A stretch of 64,000 bases of DNA from Cyathus striatus (GCA_025738555.1 JAOVFP010000015.1:1550001-1614000), one strand, 5' to 3'; positions 40,562 through 53,894 are shown, counted from the stretch's first letter. The notes: a model not told the origin generated them from the letters alone. A program made the numbers and translations.

Positions 40562-41074
40562 ATGCGCTTTTCAATCGCACACTTCATCGCTGTAGCTGCT
40601 GTATCATCTACGGTTAATGGTTATTCTGGAGATGGTAGGACCCATCCCTTTGTAAACGTTATATGTTGCTAACGTAAAATATGAAGCCACTTGGTACTAC
40701 ACCGGGGTGAATGATTATCGATTACCAGTTACTAGTCAAGCGACTTACTATTATGGGATTGTTATTAGCTCGGAGCCTGCGGAAAAACGAGCAACGACAA
40801 TCAGCATGTCGTGGCGCTCAACCCGACGCAGTACAATCGCGGAAGTAACTGCGGAAAGCACATTCAGATTCAATGTTAGCTTCTCCCGTTCCACTCCATT
40901 CTAGCAACCACTTAAGAATTGTACTTTCTAGACGGAGGAAAATCTGTTATTGCGCAAGTTGTAGATTTGTGTCCCGGGTGTGGATCAGGAAGTGTTGACC
41001 TCTCTCCCTCTGCGTTCCGAGCGCTTGCCAGCCAGGATGTCGGCCGGATCAAGGTAAACTGGCAGTTTGCGTAA
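40562..41074 (+). CDS. expansin-like (RlpA-like double-psi barrel) secreted protein
   Basis: Four exons join in phase (342 nt with stop, 113 residues): 40562-40634, 40687-40706, 40769-40874, 40932-41074. Residues 1-20 are a signal peptide (MRFSIAHFIAVAAVSSTVNG). The mature part reads YSGDATWYYTG, LGACGKTSNDNQHVVALNP, YNRGSNCGKHIQIQYGGKSV, VVDLCPGCGSGSVDLSPSAF and ends GRIKVNWQFA. The cysteine positions and the VVDLCPGC block are diagnostic of the fungal single-domain expansin/loosenin-like family, thought to loosen or bind cell-wall polysaccharides without hydrolysis. It ends 300 bp before the next gene on the same strand. Intact. Confidence 0.92.
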
Positions 41075-41375
41075 ATGATACCTGGTATACTATTATACAA
41101 AAATGGGAAATTTGTAAGATAGAAAGAAGTTTGAATTACTCACATGTGATTACTACCTCGAGAATTTTTAAGATATTAATTTCGGAAGAATGGCTTTGAG
41201 TGTACTGTGGTTCACTCGTAATATCAGACGGACGAAATATTGAAGTCAAAGTGTCAATTTCAAACTTAGTGCCACGCTGTCTGCTTGTTTGTTGTTGTTG
41301 TCCAACAGCCTCATTAATTGACGCCCGTGCTGACTGCGACGGTTCGACGGTGCTGAACGTCAACAACTGAACCTC

Positions 41376-42610
41376 ATGCCCTCTCGTCGCTCCCGCTCCC
41401 GTTCAAAAAGCCCTCGAGACCGTTCACGCTCTCCTGAGAGGATACGTGAACTCCCAAATGGCGCAAAACCTATCAGCGAGTCGGATTATTTCCAAAAGAG
41501 CGATGAATTTCGCCTATGGCTCAAGGAGGACAAGGGAAAAGTGAGTGCTGCGCAATTTAACTTCAAATGTCTGGTCTCTCATGCTGTTATGAATAGTACT
41601 TCGATGAACTTTCCGGGGATAGAGCTAGAAGGTAATCCCATTTCTTGCTGCTCTCGATGAATCCTAATTGTAACTCGCAGCTACTTTCGAAAGTTCGTGA
41701 AGGTATGCTTAATTCTTAATTAACATATTGTGTCTTCCGTTTTTATAAACCGAGAACTTTCAGGTGTGGAACAGGGGAAAGCTGTCAAGTAAGTAGTTAT
41801 TATCGTCTTTACGTTCGCTAACTGACATTGCGGTAGGAAACTACTATGAAGGGATTGACTCTTCCAAGATACCCGCTAACAACCAGACGGCTTACAAGTG
41901 GTCTTTTACTTCGAAAAGCAATAAAGCAGAAAGTGAAGCCCTGCGAAACACTCGAGAAGAAGTAGGAGCTGCAACTTGGGGGCGAGAGCGGGATTACACA
42001 CAACCCGCAGCAGGAACCAGTTCGCGCACGACTGGGCGTGTGCTTGGCCCTACGCTGCCCTCGTCCTCAGACATTACCCTTACACGCGAACTGGAAGCGG
42101 AGCAAAGGGAGGAAGAGCGGTCATATAAACGTAAACGAGATAAGAAGGAGGCCAAGGAACGGGTGGAAGACATGATGGGTCCTCGTGAGGTGGGACGAGA
42201 GGCAATGTTAGAGAAAAAGCGCCTGCGGAGAGATAATGACCGTGCCTTTAGGGAGAAGGGAGACGAGGGCCTAGAGGTAGATGAGACCACTTTGATGGGT
42301 GGCAATGACAGCTTCCATGCCCAGTAAGTTCACACCCTTCTTTCTCCCACATAGATCAAGGACTCAAATTGTTTGTCTGTGGCATCCAGAATAGCGCGGA
42401 GAGACGCTACTAAAACGAGATATGAAAAGAAGAACGAAGAAAAGACGATGGCCATAAGGGAAAGGGCCAGCGCTTTGAAGGAAAAGGAGAAGGTCTCGTG
42501 TTCTTCCTTAGCGGGATTCTTGCATTCACTGTTCCGTTCATTAACTCGACGTTTTTCACCAGGCCACTATGGACATGTTCCAGCAACTAGCGAAGCAAAG
42601 ATTTGGCTAG
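41376..42610 (+). CDS. SCI1-like nuclear protein (style cell-cycle inhibitor 1 family)
   Basis: Seven exons join in phase (885 nt with stop, 294 residues): 41376-41540, 41597-41631, 41681-41702, 41764-41788, 41837-42323, 42390-42492, 42563-42610. An RS-rich N-terminus (SRRSRSRSKSPRDRSRSPER) is followed by the family core ISESDYFQKSDEFRLWLKED, YFDELSGDRARSYFRKFVK, VWNRGKLSRNYYEG. Then come a disordered middle, a long K/E/R-rich coiled stretch and the conserved end MDMFQQLAKQRFG. The family is named after a plant cell-cycle inhibitor; fungal members have no assigned role. The RS repeats suggest nuclear speckle or splicing association (inference). Exons 2-4 are only 35, 22 and 25 nt. Exon 6 uses a GTCTCG donor. 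Intact. Confidence 0.9.
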
Positions 42611-42889
42611 AACTCCCCTGCCCTCAGTATTCTCGTATGCCTTTTCAAAAACATCAGACGATATGTAATTATAGCTTTTCGTGCCCAATTTTATTAAACG
42701 TCTGTACGGCACATACAGACAAGAATGTTACATTAATTGTGTGCTATTTTCAGAGCAGACTTGTTATAATAATACAACCACCCCAGGACCACGGCGCGCA
42801 GCGGTGATCACAGCGAAGAAGGTACCTATAACGTACAATGATAAGCCGCCGTCTTTCAAACCTTGGTAATTTGCCTCCTTACCTCCTCA

Positions 42890-43272
42890 ATGTCTATCAT
42901 GAGCGCGAAGACTTTTTTCGCGAGAACATCGGCAGAGTCCAATTTTGGAGACGCATGGGTGGTGGAGGGCCCCAAGCCATGTCTTCAGGATCAAGCATAT
43001 CGTCCTGCAGATCGAGTGTCAACTGTCCACCTTAATCTAGCGACGGGTAGAAATCGTCATACCTCTGCGACTACAGGTATCGGCTGTTGGAATTTCAGGC
43101 TCTCGTATGTTGGCAGATCGACATTCTGAAAATGGCAGATACGAGTTCAGGGTCGCTCACTTTGCACGGGAGCAGTGTACTCACCATCAATGTACTGCAG
43201 TCAGAGCTGAAGCTCATTCTGCCATCGAGAACTGCAGAAGGCTGCTGCTGCTGTCTTGTTGTGGAAGCCTAG
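42890..43272 (+). CDS. possible small gene, unknown function
   Basis: Two exons would join in phase: 42890-43076 and 43139-43272 (106 residues). The 62-nt intron has GTATCG, a TTCTGAAA branch-like site and GGCAG. The product begins MSIMSAKTFFARTSAESNFG and ends in CCCCLVVEA. I know no relative. In another frame the second segment reads RYEFRVAHFARE, so the model is uncertain. Confidence 0.3.
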
Positions 43273-43763
43273 TATGATGATCGATGGTAAGCTTTCCGCG
43301 ACTTTGAGTTGGACGCGATGATCGTAACGCACATTAGGACTGAATGTCCGCTTCAGGGATTGTTTCAATGTTTTCTACAAGCGGAAGGGTCAGCAGCTAG
43401 CTCCAAGCGATTGGCGTAGAAGGACATCCTCGAGACGGAGATGACGGCGTCGAGATGTGAGGAAGTATTGGGGATAGACTTACCGACGGCATCTCCGAAG
43501 TTATAGAGAGGTTGAAGGCGGTAGGTAAGTATGTGCTTCTTGGAGGAAGGGTGTTGTTGAATTGCGATGGAGCTTTGCATTCAATTCTCTGGCGTATAAG
43601 TACGCTTTAGGTCTCCTATTACGGACCGGTGCCAGCAAGTGTTCATGTCAAAAATACGCTCCTTTTGACCAATTCAGATGCAAAATGCAGGTGGAAGGTC
43701 CACACGGAACAAGGAAGAGGTGGTAACTGAGCATAACATAATGCACCCCACTCAAGAGCATCA

Positions 43764-44278
43764 ATGTCGCGTGCCAAATTTACATCCCCTGGCGCGGCCC
43801 CATCGCTTTCCATATGGGAAAACACGCATGCTCACAAATCAACTGCATCTGGTCAGCGGTTCTACCGCCACAAAGACCTCCGTGGGCTTATGTCTATTCT
43901 CCGTTGCCGAAAAGAAGGAAAGGTATGTTTAGTTCTTAGGTCACCAAACCTTGGCTGTCAGACGTGGATATGCGAAAATCCCATCCATCCGGATAGCGAA
44001 CGCACTGCCCCGACCTTCTCGGGAAGATTTCGGAGGTATGTAGTGAATAGCTGGAAAAAGATAGATTGAAATAAACATCATTTAGTGACGCAGAACGGAA
44101 AGTAATCATGTTGTTCAACACAACTTCTCAACTTCCTGACATGGCAACTGTTACAGCAGCCGCTCAATCATGCATAGCCCAAGATCTGGTGGGTCCTTAC
44201 TGGGCTGTTCAGGTGACGCAGCGCATGACAATTGTTAAGCACAAGTACATAAGAACTTGCCGGAGTGGTTATATATAG
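43764..44278 (+). CDS. hypothetical protein, three-exon model
   Basis: Exons 43764-43922, 43962-44035 and 44086-44278 join in phase (141 residues) with two GTATGT donors, and TCAG and TTAG acceptors. Landmarks: SGQRFYRHKDLRGLMSILRC, ENPIHPDSERTAPTFSGRF, SDAERKVIMLFNTTSQLPDM, VTAAAQSCIAQDLVGPYWAV. The consistent phasing and protein-like blocks favour a real gene, but I cannot name a family. The true start may lie in an upstream exon. Confidence 0.5.
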
Positions 44279-47200
44279 CCTTGAAAATGATGATTTCACC
44301 AGGGCTAAACGAGTATCACCCAACCCCTACAGAATCTTGCGTGTGAACCGCAGTCATGTTTTGGGAAAGATATCTTGAGCACGGCCGAAAAAGAACTATG
44401 CTACTGAAAAACAACAGTCCTTGTCTCGTGGAAACTTACTCATGGAAGCTCAGCAATCGATGAGGATGGACTTCACCAGACTTCACCTAGGTTCATCCGT
44501 TGCGTCTGGACGTCGTAAAAGTGCGGGGGATTACGTGTGTCTCGACATCCTTTTAGACACAAGAACTCGTATGATTTCATTGGCTTTCGTGAACTGAAAC
44601 TTTTTCACACCTGCCGTGCAAGGCATGCCGTAGTGTGAAATGTAGGTTCATGGAACTTTCATTACACAGTTTGTAACGGATGATATCGGGCAACGGAGCG
44701 GGGAGCGCGCTCTGAGTGGGGAGCATTACATACTACGGAATGTAAGTTCTAATAATGGAGGTATCCAGCAAATACTGCGTATGCGGATCTAAAATATACG
44801 ATCCCCACTATAAACTACGCTGCGCAGTTAGCATTTAGGCCCCAAGACAGATGTTCAAAAAAGCAGAAAATCAATGATAAGCGATTCATAGGCCATAGGA
44901 GGAAAGAATGAGTGTATCCGGTGGTAGGGTTGAAACGGGAAAGCGGTACGGGGTTGACAATCCAACGGTAAACTGTAACGGAAGGGTGCAGAGTTGGGGT
45001 CGAGTCTTCGAGAGCGTTAGGTCGTGCCATTCCGTTTGAGTGGGTCATCGCTAAGCTCTGTGGCACGTTGCTAAACAGAATCAAGATAGAGTACTAACGA
45101 TAAAAATGGAGCACCGTGATGATCCTGTTTGTTGATCCAGCTGTAGACAACAATATTTATGGGTCGGTACTACAATAAACGCTGAATACATTCCGTGAAC
45201 AATAACAAAAGTTTCAGCCGAAAAATCAGGTGGTTATGTAGTGTAGCACCTGGATCTTACGCCCGACAACTCATATCCCATCATCCATGTCACTTCCCCG
45301 CATCTACCCCAAACTTAGGCACTGACGCTCGGAGGTCCATCGGATCATCCTCAGCACCGCTTTCGTCCTGTGGTATCTCCTCAAAGACTAACGTGCCTTG
45401 TCGCTCTTGCAACCACTGCACGCCCCAGATCCTCTGCGTCCACATTCTCTGCCTTCCTCATTCTTGCAAGAATGTGAGCACAAGATACAATGCGCATTGG
45501 TGTTGTTTATGTAGCCATAGATGTCAAAACATGCATGGCGTCTGGGGTGAGCTGGAGCCTGGACATCTTCCTCTTGACACCCGGTAGGAGATAGCAACCA
45601 GTTATGAATCTAGAGTAGCTCCATTACTTGGGAATCATCGACACGAAAGAGATGGAGCAGACACGCGCGACGCGTCGGTATCGGCCCCGGGTATGAAAAG
45701 AAACAGTAAGCTGAAAAAATAAAATAAGACACCTTGAGAAAGGGTATTCGGTGGAAAAGTCATCATAGCCGTGTTAATGACATCACGTCATTATAGACAA
45801 CGGTCTTTACGGTCATTCATTCTCGCTAGTCACCCGTATTCTCATAACAGCAAAGAAACTAGATGTGGCGATGCAAGTCGCTGGAGCCTCATAAATGACG
45901 AAGCTTCCTTACAGCGCTTTGCATATCGATATAGACTTTAAACTCCACTAGTATATAGCCGAGTTATATGGCCATCAATGGCGACCCCACAGCCAAACCC
46001 TGGAATTTAGTGGCCCCACTGGTTTCCACTGTGCCTGCTTGCCTATGGCGGGCTGCTATCCATTTTGGGATGGTCTGGTCAATCGCACCTTCAGAGTCCA
46101 GACTGGCGCGGATCATACTGCCGGTGGAACTCAGCTATATGCTGCTGAAATTGTAAGTCTATATCGATATGCAAAGCGCTGTAAGTTGTGCCAGCCGCAG
46201 TCAACACCAACTAGCGGCTAAGTACAACATGGGAAAGCAGGTAAGTGCGGCCCATGACATCGAAAACGAGGCAACCTATAAGATGATAAGAGATGTGATG
46301 GGAATGACGTTGTAATGTATTAGACACCACAACAAAAAATCAATACAAAAATGAGCACCGAAGAAACATGCCCAGCCTGCCATGAGGAAGTAAGACAAGC
46401 AGACGAAAACATTTTTGGCGAATGCGAGAAAACAGGATGGCACGCCAAGAAAATGAGTACTTCGGCCGTCTGGCATTATTGAAGAAGCATCCCTTCAGAA
46501 GTTAGAACGCAGGGATAGGTGAGAAAAAGGAAAAGATAAAAGCCAATATAAATAGATGCGCAGTTGATCTCTATCCGCTGTTTTGTCCGATGAGTGGATA
46601 TCGAATGGATATATGAGATGCGGTGAGGGAAGCTGCGATCAATTATCCACGTTCTCGAGGAAATGGGAGACCGGACGAGGCCGCCAAGATCGAAAAAATG
46701 AAGGGACAAGAATAGAACTAGGACTATCCAATAACAAGCGACGCATTGAAAATGGCAATAAAAATTAAGAAAACTGCGAAAGAATGCTGACGCAAATAAC
46801 AAGAGGAAAGAATGATTGATTATAGAATAGTATTAGGATGAGTAGCGCTGATTACGGTCACCGCGGATATCAGCAACTTGTTTGAAACATCAACCTTGGC
46901 GTCGATATCGGGAACAACCCTCGGTGCTAATGGACAGAAAGGTGGCAGCTTGTTCGAAACAAAGAAAGAATGAGAAAGAGATGTACTAGTGCACATGAGA
47001 CCGTCTTCGTCCGCACATGCACCAGAAGAGCGAAAAATAGACAGAATGTCAAAATCAACAACCACGTGATCATATCTCCTGCTGTCGCAGGGTAGCATGA
47101 AACGGGTATATGCCGACTGCATTCATCGAAGCAACACACCACACCATCTTTCATCAACGAAGGAAAATAACAATATCACGCACAAAAACAGACCTCGACG

Positions 47201-47935
47201 GCAGTTAAAACCGCATGGCATGAAGTTACTGCTTCGATGCCTAATCAATTGCTGTGAAACAGACATATGGCGCGTATGTGCTCTCAAGCATGGTTGCCTA
47301 CACCGGTGAAAAATACACCGGAGACATAGTCACCGTCGTCGAAGGCAGGGAGCATAGACATCTCTCTTCGTTGCCTTTTCCGTGACGTGAAACTGGCAAG
47401 CACATGCTGGCTTCTCTGTGATATCGATAACAGACCTATTCAACGGTGAAGATGAAAGCGACAAGCCGGTAGCGCAACCACAGCAATGACACTATACGTT
47501 ATACTTCATAGCGTATTAGTACACTATAGCATAAAAGGAGGAAGGAGCATATGACGCTCCCTTCTATCTCCTCTTCCCCTTGACTAATAATGAAACATGG
47601 GTAATGCACCGGTGCTCGTAATTCCCAACAATGCCGGGGGACACGAGTAAACATAACTACTACTACAGATAGGAACAGGAACAACGGCCCTCGTCCGGGA
47701 CACTGGACACTGATGCCTGAACAGACCTGAACGCGACATATACGCGAAGAAACAGCGTTCAACACACGTGACGTCAAAAGAAGACGGAAAAGTAAGCAGA
47801 GGTAAGCAGGTCCAGCGTCACAAGCAGCAGATTATTCAAAAGCGAGCGAGCAGGAAAGAAAGATGAGAATGAAGATATAAGGGTACATGAGCCAAAAGGT
47901 ACCCGGGGCGAGAAACTGAAGAACAGACTGAAAAC
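44279..47935. other. gene-poor stretch
   Basis: Contains isolated frames: a cysteine-rich one at 45195-45587 (+), and one at 46351 (+) starting MSTEETCPACHEEV that could be a zinc-ribbon exon. No splice-consistent model was found. Nothing else is supported. Confidence 0.35.
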
Positions 47936-47939
47936 ACTC

Positions 47940-48840
<901 letters not shown>

Positions 48841-48844
48841 TGCT

Positions 48845-50289
48845 ACAGCCTATGGCAGACGGTGTTAGATGAGGTGTACTTATAAATGAATTTCAAAGCC
48901 TACCATTGTGGTCGTCGTAGGAAGCGATGAGCAAGTGCTACAGTTTGCGCAATGCGGAGCTGAACGCGTCGCTTGCCTCATAACATAGCCTCAACGAGCT
49001 TTCTGTTGTGATTTATTTATCAAAGTCATCTTCAATTGGCGCGCAAAGGCGCCCCTTGGGCGCCAGTGCATTTAGGCTTCTTGTGTTAACTCAGCTACTC
49101 ATATTTTGCTCATACACGTTGTTTTACACCGCTCGCTCTACTAGTAGTATGATATATATTTTTGGAGTAAAGTCATTTTAGTCATAATAAATTTCATACA
49201 TATCTTTGTCAGAATTGGGTTGCGCTCTCGCAGTGGTCACGTGACATGGAATATTCCGATAGAGTATTTTAGCTAGTATGCGCGTCGTTTGTACTCCTTA
49301 CCCGCAAAGACAAAGCTTATCTTTTCTACTCTCGACTTCTCTTGAGGATGCCTGGAAGCACCCTTAACCGGGTTTTCTGACAATCTTTCCTATTTTCTGT
49401 ATACGTACCTTACTTGACGTCAAATCACACCCCAAACTTATTACGAAGGTTCTAGAGAGCTGACTTTAAGTTCATACCTTGAGTCACTGTTGAGTGTGAA
49501 AAAAGTCCTTAACGGTTTGGAAGAAGCTAGCTTTCATGTGGAGCACCTTAGATTTCATTACAGGTCCCCGCCATACAAGAAAAGAACTCGGAGAAGTGAG
49601 TTAAAAGTGAGCTGTGAAATCGTTACTATCTTGAGGTGCATAGACGATGTTATAGATCACTGAAGTATGACATGATAGTTAGCTGGCACTTGAAGTTGTA
49701 CCTACTTACATCGCTACATATGTTCACCATTTCCAAATTTACCATTAGTCTTATCTTTACTCGTCGCATTGGAACTTTGAACTCCGAAATGTTTTTAACT
49801 AGGAAGTTCTAACGTTAATAATTGCCAGCGCACAAAAATGATCTCATACCACAACTCTACCACGGAGAAACCTAGGAAAGAAAAAACAACGCTTGCCATG
49901 TCAGAAAGACAAATACAACCTGTCAACCACAAAAATATAAATATACCGGGTGACGGGTCCGACAATCCTTCAGCAGTCACTTGCCATCCGCTAACTTTCG
50001 AAATTAACTCGGAGCACTACAAATTTAGATAATAGAGAATGATCTGAAATCTCCGGGACCGCACAAATCTCGGTATTGCTTATCTCTGTCCTTACCCTTC
50101 TTACTTGCGTTTAACCAACAATGTGGATATGAGACGGGTAATGAAGTGCATTTTGAGCCGGACCGCGAAAGGGCCGGGAGGACAAGAATAGGCGGAAGTT
50201 ATTGGACAATAAGGACAAATACAGATCCCCGACATTCCTCCCGACGTCTTTCGACTTGCTTCCGACGAAGGTCCTTGCTTACCACCATT
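48845..50289. other. intergenic, no gene seen
   Basis: A GC-rich hairpin (GGCGCCC-CTT-GGGCGCC) lies at 49048-49064. The last part is the upstream region of GON7. No frames of note. Confidence 0.4.
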
Positions 50290-50577
50290 ATGTCTGCAAT
50301 ATTCATCACATACGACCTAATTCCGCCTCATAGACATACACCAGAAGGCTTATCTACTGCATTGGCACTCAGCTTCCCTATTAAAATAGAGAAAGAAGGC
50401 CAGAAAGCGTATTACGGCGCTCTGCACGACGCGATACAGGAAGCAAAAGACAACATTGGTGATGACCTTACGAAGTGGAGAGATGCTGTTGGGAAGGATG
50501 AAGTGACGAAAGAGCCTAAAAGAAAAACTGGCGATGAGGCTGATGAAGAAGACGAGGAGGTAGATGAGGAAGCGTGA
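50290..50577 (+). CDS. GON7: GON7-like subunit of the EKC/KEOPS complex
   Basis: Intronless 95-residue frame. Start chosen at 50290 (context ACCATTATGTCTG); the frame is open further upstream, but that part has no protein character. Landmarks: FITYDLIPPHRHTPEGL, LALSFPIKIEKEGQKAYYGA, LHDAIQEAKDNIGDDLTKWR, DAVGKDE and an acidic tail. This matches small fungal Gon7 proteins, which cap the KEOPS complex that makes the tRNA t6A modification. Length and the WRDAVG block fit. It is flanked by relics of rvb2 and dib1 but is itself intact. The family is small and divergent, so the name is less certain than the reality of the gene. Confidence 0.75.
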   Translation: MSAIFITYDLIPPHRHTPEGLSTALALSFPIKIEKEGQKAYYGALHDAIQEAKDNIGDDLTKWRDAVGKDEVTKEPKRKTGDEADEEDEEVDEEA

Positions 50578-51459
50578 TACGCGTAATATACTGATATCTC
50601 ATTTTTGCGTTCATCGAAAGAGGTGGATGGGTTTCCTTCACATATCTATGCTGTATATAATGAACGTCATTTAGTATGTAAACGCCAAATCACAACCTTG
50701 TATAGTACCCACAATGTCGGTATCCTGGGTATCCCGGAACTTGGGCCTTTCCACGACCCAAGTGAATGGGATGAATCAGCGATAACCCTGCTTGTAGTCA
50801 TATACGGAAAGAACTATTAGCGCACTGGTACGGATTACAGAGCTGAGGATGACAACACCGTTGGACTGGGGCACAGGGGTGGTTGTGGGTACCAGAGCGA
50901 TGGTTTGAGATGTGCTGGGGTGAGCAAAGTGATGCTGCGCCGATGGATCGAGATGGGCTGGTGCTACTGCGGCGAAGGAACGATGCTGTGGTAATACTAC
51001 CAGTTATACATACCACAGCACTGGTGCAGTAGATGTTGTTTATTAGGATCATTCGCTACAAATATTGTTATATCTCGCTGCAACGTTTACCAAGTTGAAA
51101 GATTGAAAAGCCCGCTGTGAAATGAGAAAAAGTCAGCCTTAAACTAGACGTGAGACAAACGTTCAAGCACACCCCGCGAGCGCATCGCGTCGATATGGAA
51201 AGACTTTTCAAAATAACTGGGAGTCGAATGTTTTCCAAGTGCAGTCGCAACCTGCAAATCACAAAACAACATCTCATAAAGTACACGTAGCAATGCAGAC
51301 ATATACTGTACGATCGTTCAAATTGTCCCATATCCACCGACATCAATACAGATTGCAATCGTAATGCATTCTTTGATCTTTCCTGTCTAATATCTATACC
51401 GGGTGGAATAGTCTATACGCACTAATCAGCCAAGGCCTTAAGCTAGGAACGATAGGAGA
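50578..51459. other. intergenic, no gene seen
   Basis: Only short frames without recognisable motifs. Confidence 0.4.
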
Positions 51460-52008
51460 ACATACCCTTTGGAGAGACTACCAAACCCGACCCTTTGATG
51501 CTCCGCGGTATACGGTCTCAATGATATCAATGAGCTAACACACATATTCGTCAGACCTTATCAAATAAGGGAAGGGGGGGTATGTTACTTGTTTATTATC
51601 CATAGCCCAATTACTACAAAATATTGTTTGTTAGCAGAGAGTTAGCAAAGAAAACAGGTGAACATACATCTTATTATTGTAACCAGTCCCCAAATCGATC
51701 ATAATATGTTTATTGCGATAAAGTACATCTATTCTTCTTGTCAGTCCTCATTGCGCTATACTTACTCAAACAACCGAGATAAATAAAAATAACACACCTT
51801 ATTGAAATCCAGAAGCTCCGTAATGTCCACGACATAAATCACAGCAAAGTTCTGCATCTTCTCTGCAACAGCGTAGAGCGACTCGTCCATGACCATACAT
51901 TGTGAGTCCCAGTCATGCCCGAAACGAGTAACAACAACGCGATCTTCTTCGGATTTGATAGCTTCGTCTACGTGCCAGCCTGAAGGGAGATGAGGTAGAA
52001 AAGGACAT
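51460..52008 (-). pseudogene. dib1: relic of the U5 snRNP thioredoxin-like protein Dib1/Dim1
   Basis: FLPHLPSGWHVDEAIKSEED, VVVTRFGHDWDSQCMVMDES and NFAVIYVVDITELLDFNK (about 52000-51800) are unmistakable Dib1. Next come NKHIMIDLGTGYNNK (about 51690) and LIDIIETVYRGASKGR with LVVSP (about 51520-51470) after intron remnants. Dib1 is an essential U4/U6.U5 tri-snRNP protein of about 142 residues. Damage: a 2-base deletion right after the ATG (ATGTCC then TTTTC), loss of the ELYDPCTVMFFF segment, and a frameshift before LVVSP. The introns are still there, so this arose by DNA duplication, not retroposition. Confidence 0.87.
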
Positions 52009-52899
52009 TGCTTGGTGGTGGAAGACAAGTGGATGACTTCAACTCTCGAGCCAGAGGCCAAGAGACTACATTGTGGCACGTGATGATGAGAGGGATACGA
52101 GTGCTATAGCCTTAGGCGTCCAAGATTCAGCGTCGAAGAGAAGCTATTGCACTACAGATAAAAGCAAATACATACTAATTAATGAGTAAGGCCGATGAAA
52201 GGGGTGCCAATTGCAGGGGCTAAATATGCGTCAAATTTACAAAAAAAGCTACTAAGTATGCACTAATTTAACACTAAATATTACATTCAACAGAGGTCAA
52301 CTTAAGTATTATGAAAAGTACTTAGATTGCTTGTAGAATCTAGATTGCATTGGAGTACGTAGCACAGAGTAGTAGAAGCAGAAGCCTTTAAACAACAACC
52401 ACCGACAGCCATCAATATTGCGGAGCACGTTCCGCATTTGCCCATGGCGTCGTCCTCGACATCTCTTCTTCTTCGACTCTCCATGACTTTGTTGTCATTT
52501 CTAAAGTGCTTCTCTAAAGATGCCTGGTACCCTCTTGGTCTATCGAAAGGCGATTGTACCGTTCCGTCCAATCCGAGTCCAATCAGTTCAACTTGGTCAT
52601 CGGCATTAGAAGGTCCCTAAGTAATTCTGGACACAATCGGCTTAACCAGCCCAAAGACACAGTATTTTTCGAAAAGAAATATTCTCTACCTTGGATGGGA
52701 CCAATGTCGCAGTTTCTGCACCTTTTGCAGGGGTTTGCTGTCATTGACCTTGTAGCTTACCTAATACAGTCAATTTTGTGCTGGAGAGCGGAGGGCGCGC
52801 GTAGATAGGTGATCTCATTTCGGTATTTATATTTCTAAATCAGCGAGAAGAGGATATAACAGACGCATGGAATTTACAGGAAGGAAAATCCGCTGTATT

Positions 52900-53420
52900 C
52901 ATGGATTCTGGTACTTGAAGTATGCTTTGGCGTCCTGGCTATCGTCAGGATGAAGCTGGGCCGAAGTCAGAAAGGCCTACAGCGATGGCGTGACCTGTCA
53001 ATACGTACGAGGGCTCGATGCGATATGTGATCCCATATGTCTAGAATTGTTTCCTGCAGGGAAGCTAGATGCGAGGCTCGTATGCCACTTGGTGTATCTG
53101 TGAATCCAGATGAGTAGTAGTGATGGGACGCGATGCGCAGATGCGCCATATGTGCACTGCAGAGCGTGAATGTCACCCTGGATCGGGAACAATTTTCTGC
53201 TGGAGAAACAGCAAGCTTTGCTACTGGTCCTTAAAATATGTTTTGGCGTCATGGCTATCCGAAGACTGGGGTTACATAGACCTACAGTAGCAACGGCATT
53301 CGTCAAACGCGCAGTTCAGTTTATAAAATGCGCTCTGAACACGAATGCCACCCAATACCGGGAACAGTTGATGGCCTAAAACTGGAACGCAAACGCCGGA
53401 GGCTCTCGAACCTCCATTGG
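52900..53420. repeat. degenerate minisatellite in copy A
   Basis: Imperfect units of about 130-150 bp, recognisable by GTATGCCACTTGGTGTATCT, by AATGCCACCC..CCGGGAACAGTT and by TATGCTTTGGCGTC-type blocks. Confidence 0.55.
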
Positions 53421-53885
53421 ATATCTGCTGGATGTTTCAACCATCGTTGTCGAGCGTGCCCTCGACCTACGGAGCACCTGTGAAGTTAAGCTACAATCTT
53501 ACGCGACCAGCCACCACAATGGTTCGCATTATGTGCTTACGGCTTGGAAGACGTCACTTTGTGATACTGAAAGGCGCTGTGTACACGTTCCTAGCAGCTT
53601 CGGGCGCGAATCTCCTAAGCTGTAGTTCAACAGTAATCTAATGTCATGGGGGGAAGGCAGGAGGGAGTAGGAGGGACCTTGCAGAACGCTGGGATAAAGG
53701 GGAAGACCGTCTCGACTGCCATTGTCGCCATGCGGTCGTTAGCGAACAAGTCCATTTTCGAATGGAAACGACACAGTACAATGGCCTACACATGTCGCAT
53801 GAGTCCACTCACTCGTCAGGACATCAACCCTATGCAATGCGGTCACGGGATTCGCGAAATACGAACTGGTACGCGACGGAATACA

Positions 53886-53894
53886 TATATAAAG
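53886..53894 (+). promoter_or_regulatory. TATA box of gene X1
   Basis: TATATAAAG about 100 bases before the ATG at 53995. It is preceded by CACGGGATTCGCGAAATA, a block kept nearly unchanged in front of X2 while surrounding DNA has diverged. Confidence 0.65.

Noticed and set aside
42040..42327. Minus-strand frame of 103 codons opposite the SCI1-like gene
   Set aside because: Shadow of the K/E/R-rich exon 5.
45195..45587. 130-codon cysteine-rich ORF resembling a secreted protein
   Set aside because: No signal peptide and irregular cysteine spacing; the opposite strand is also open, so chance is likely.
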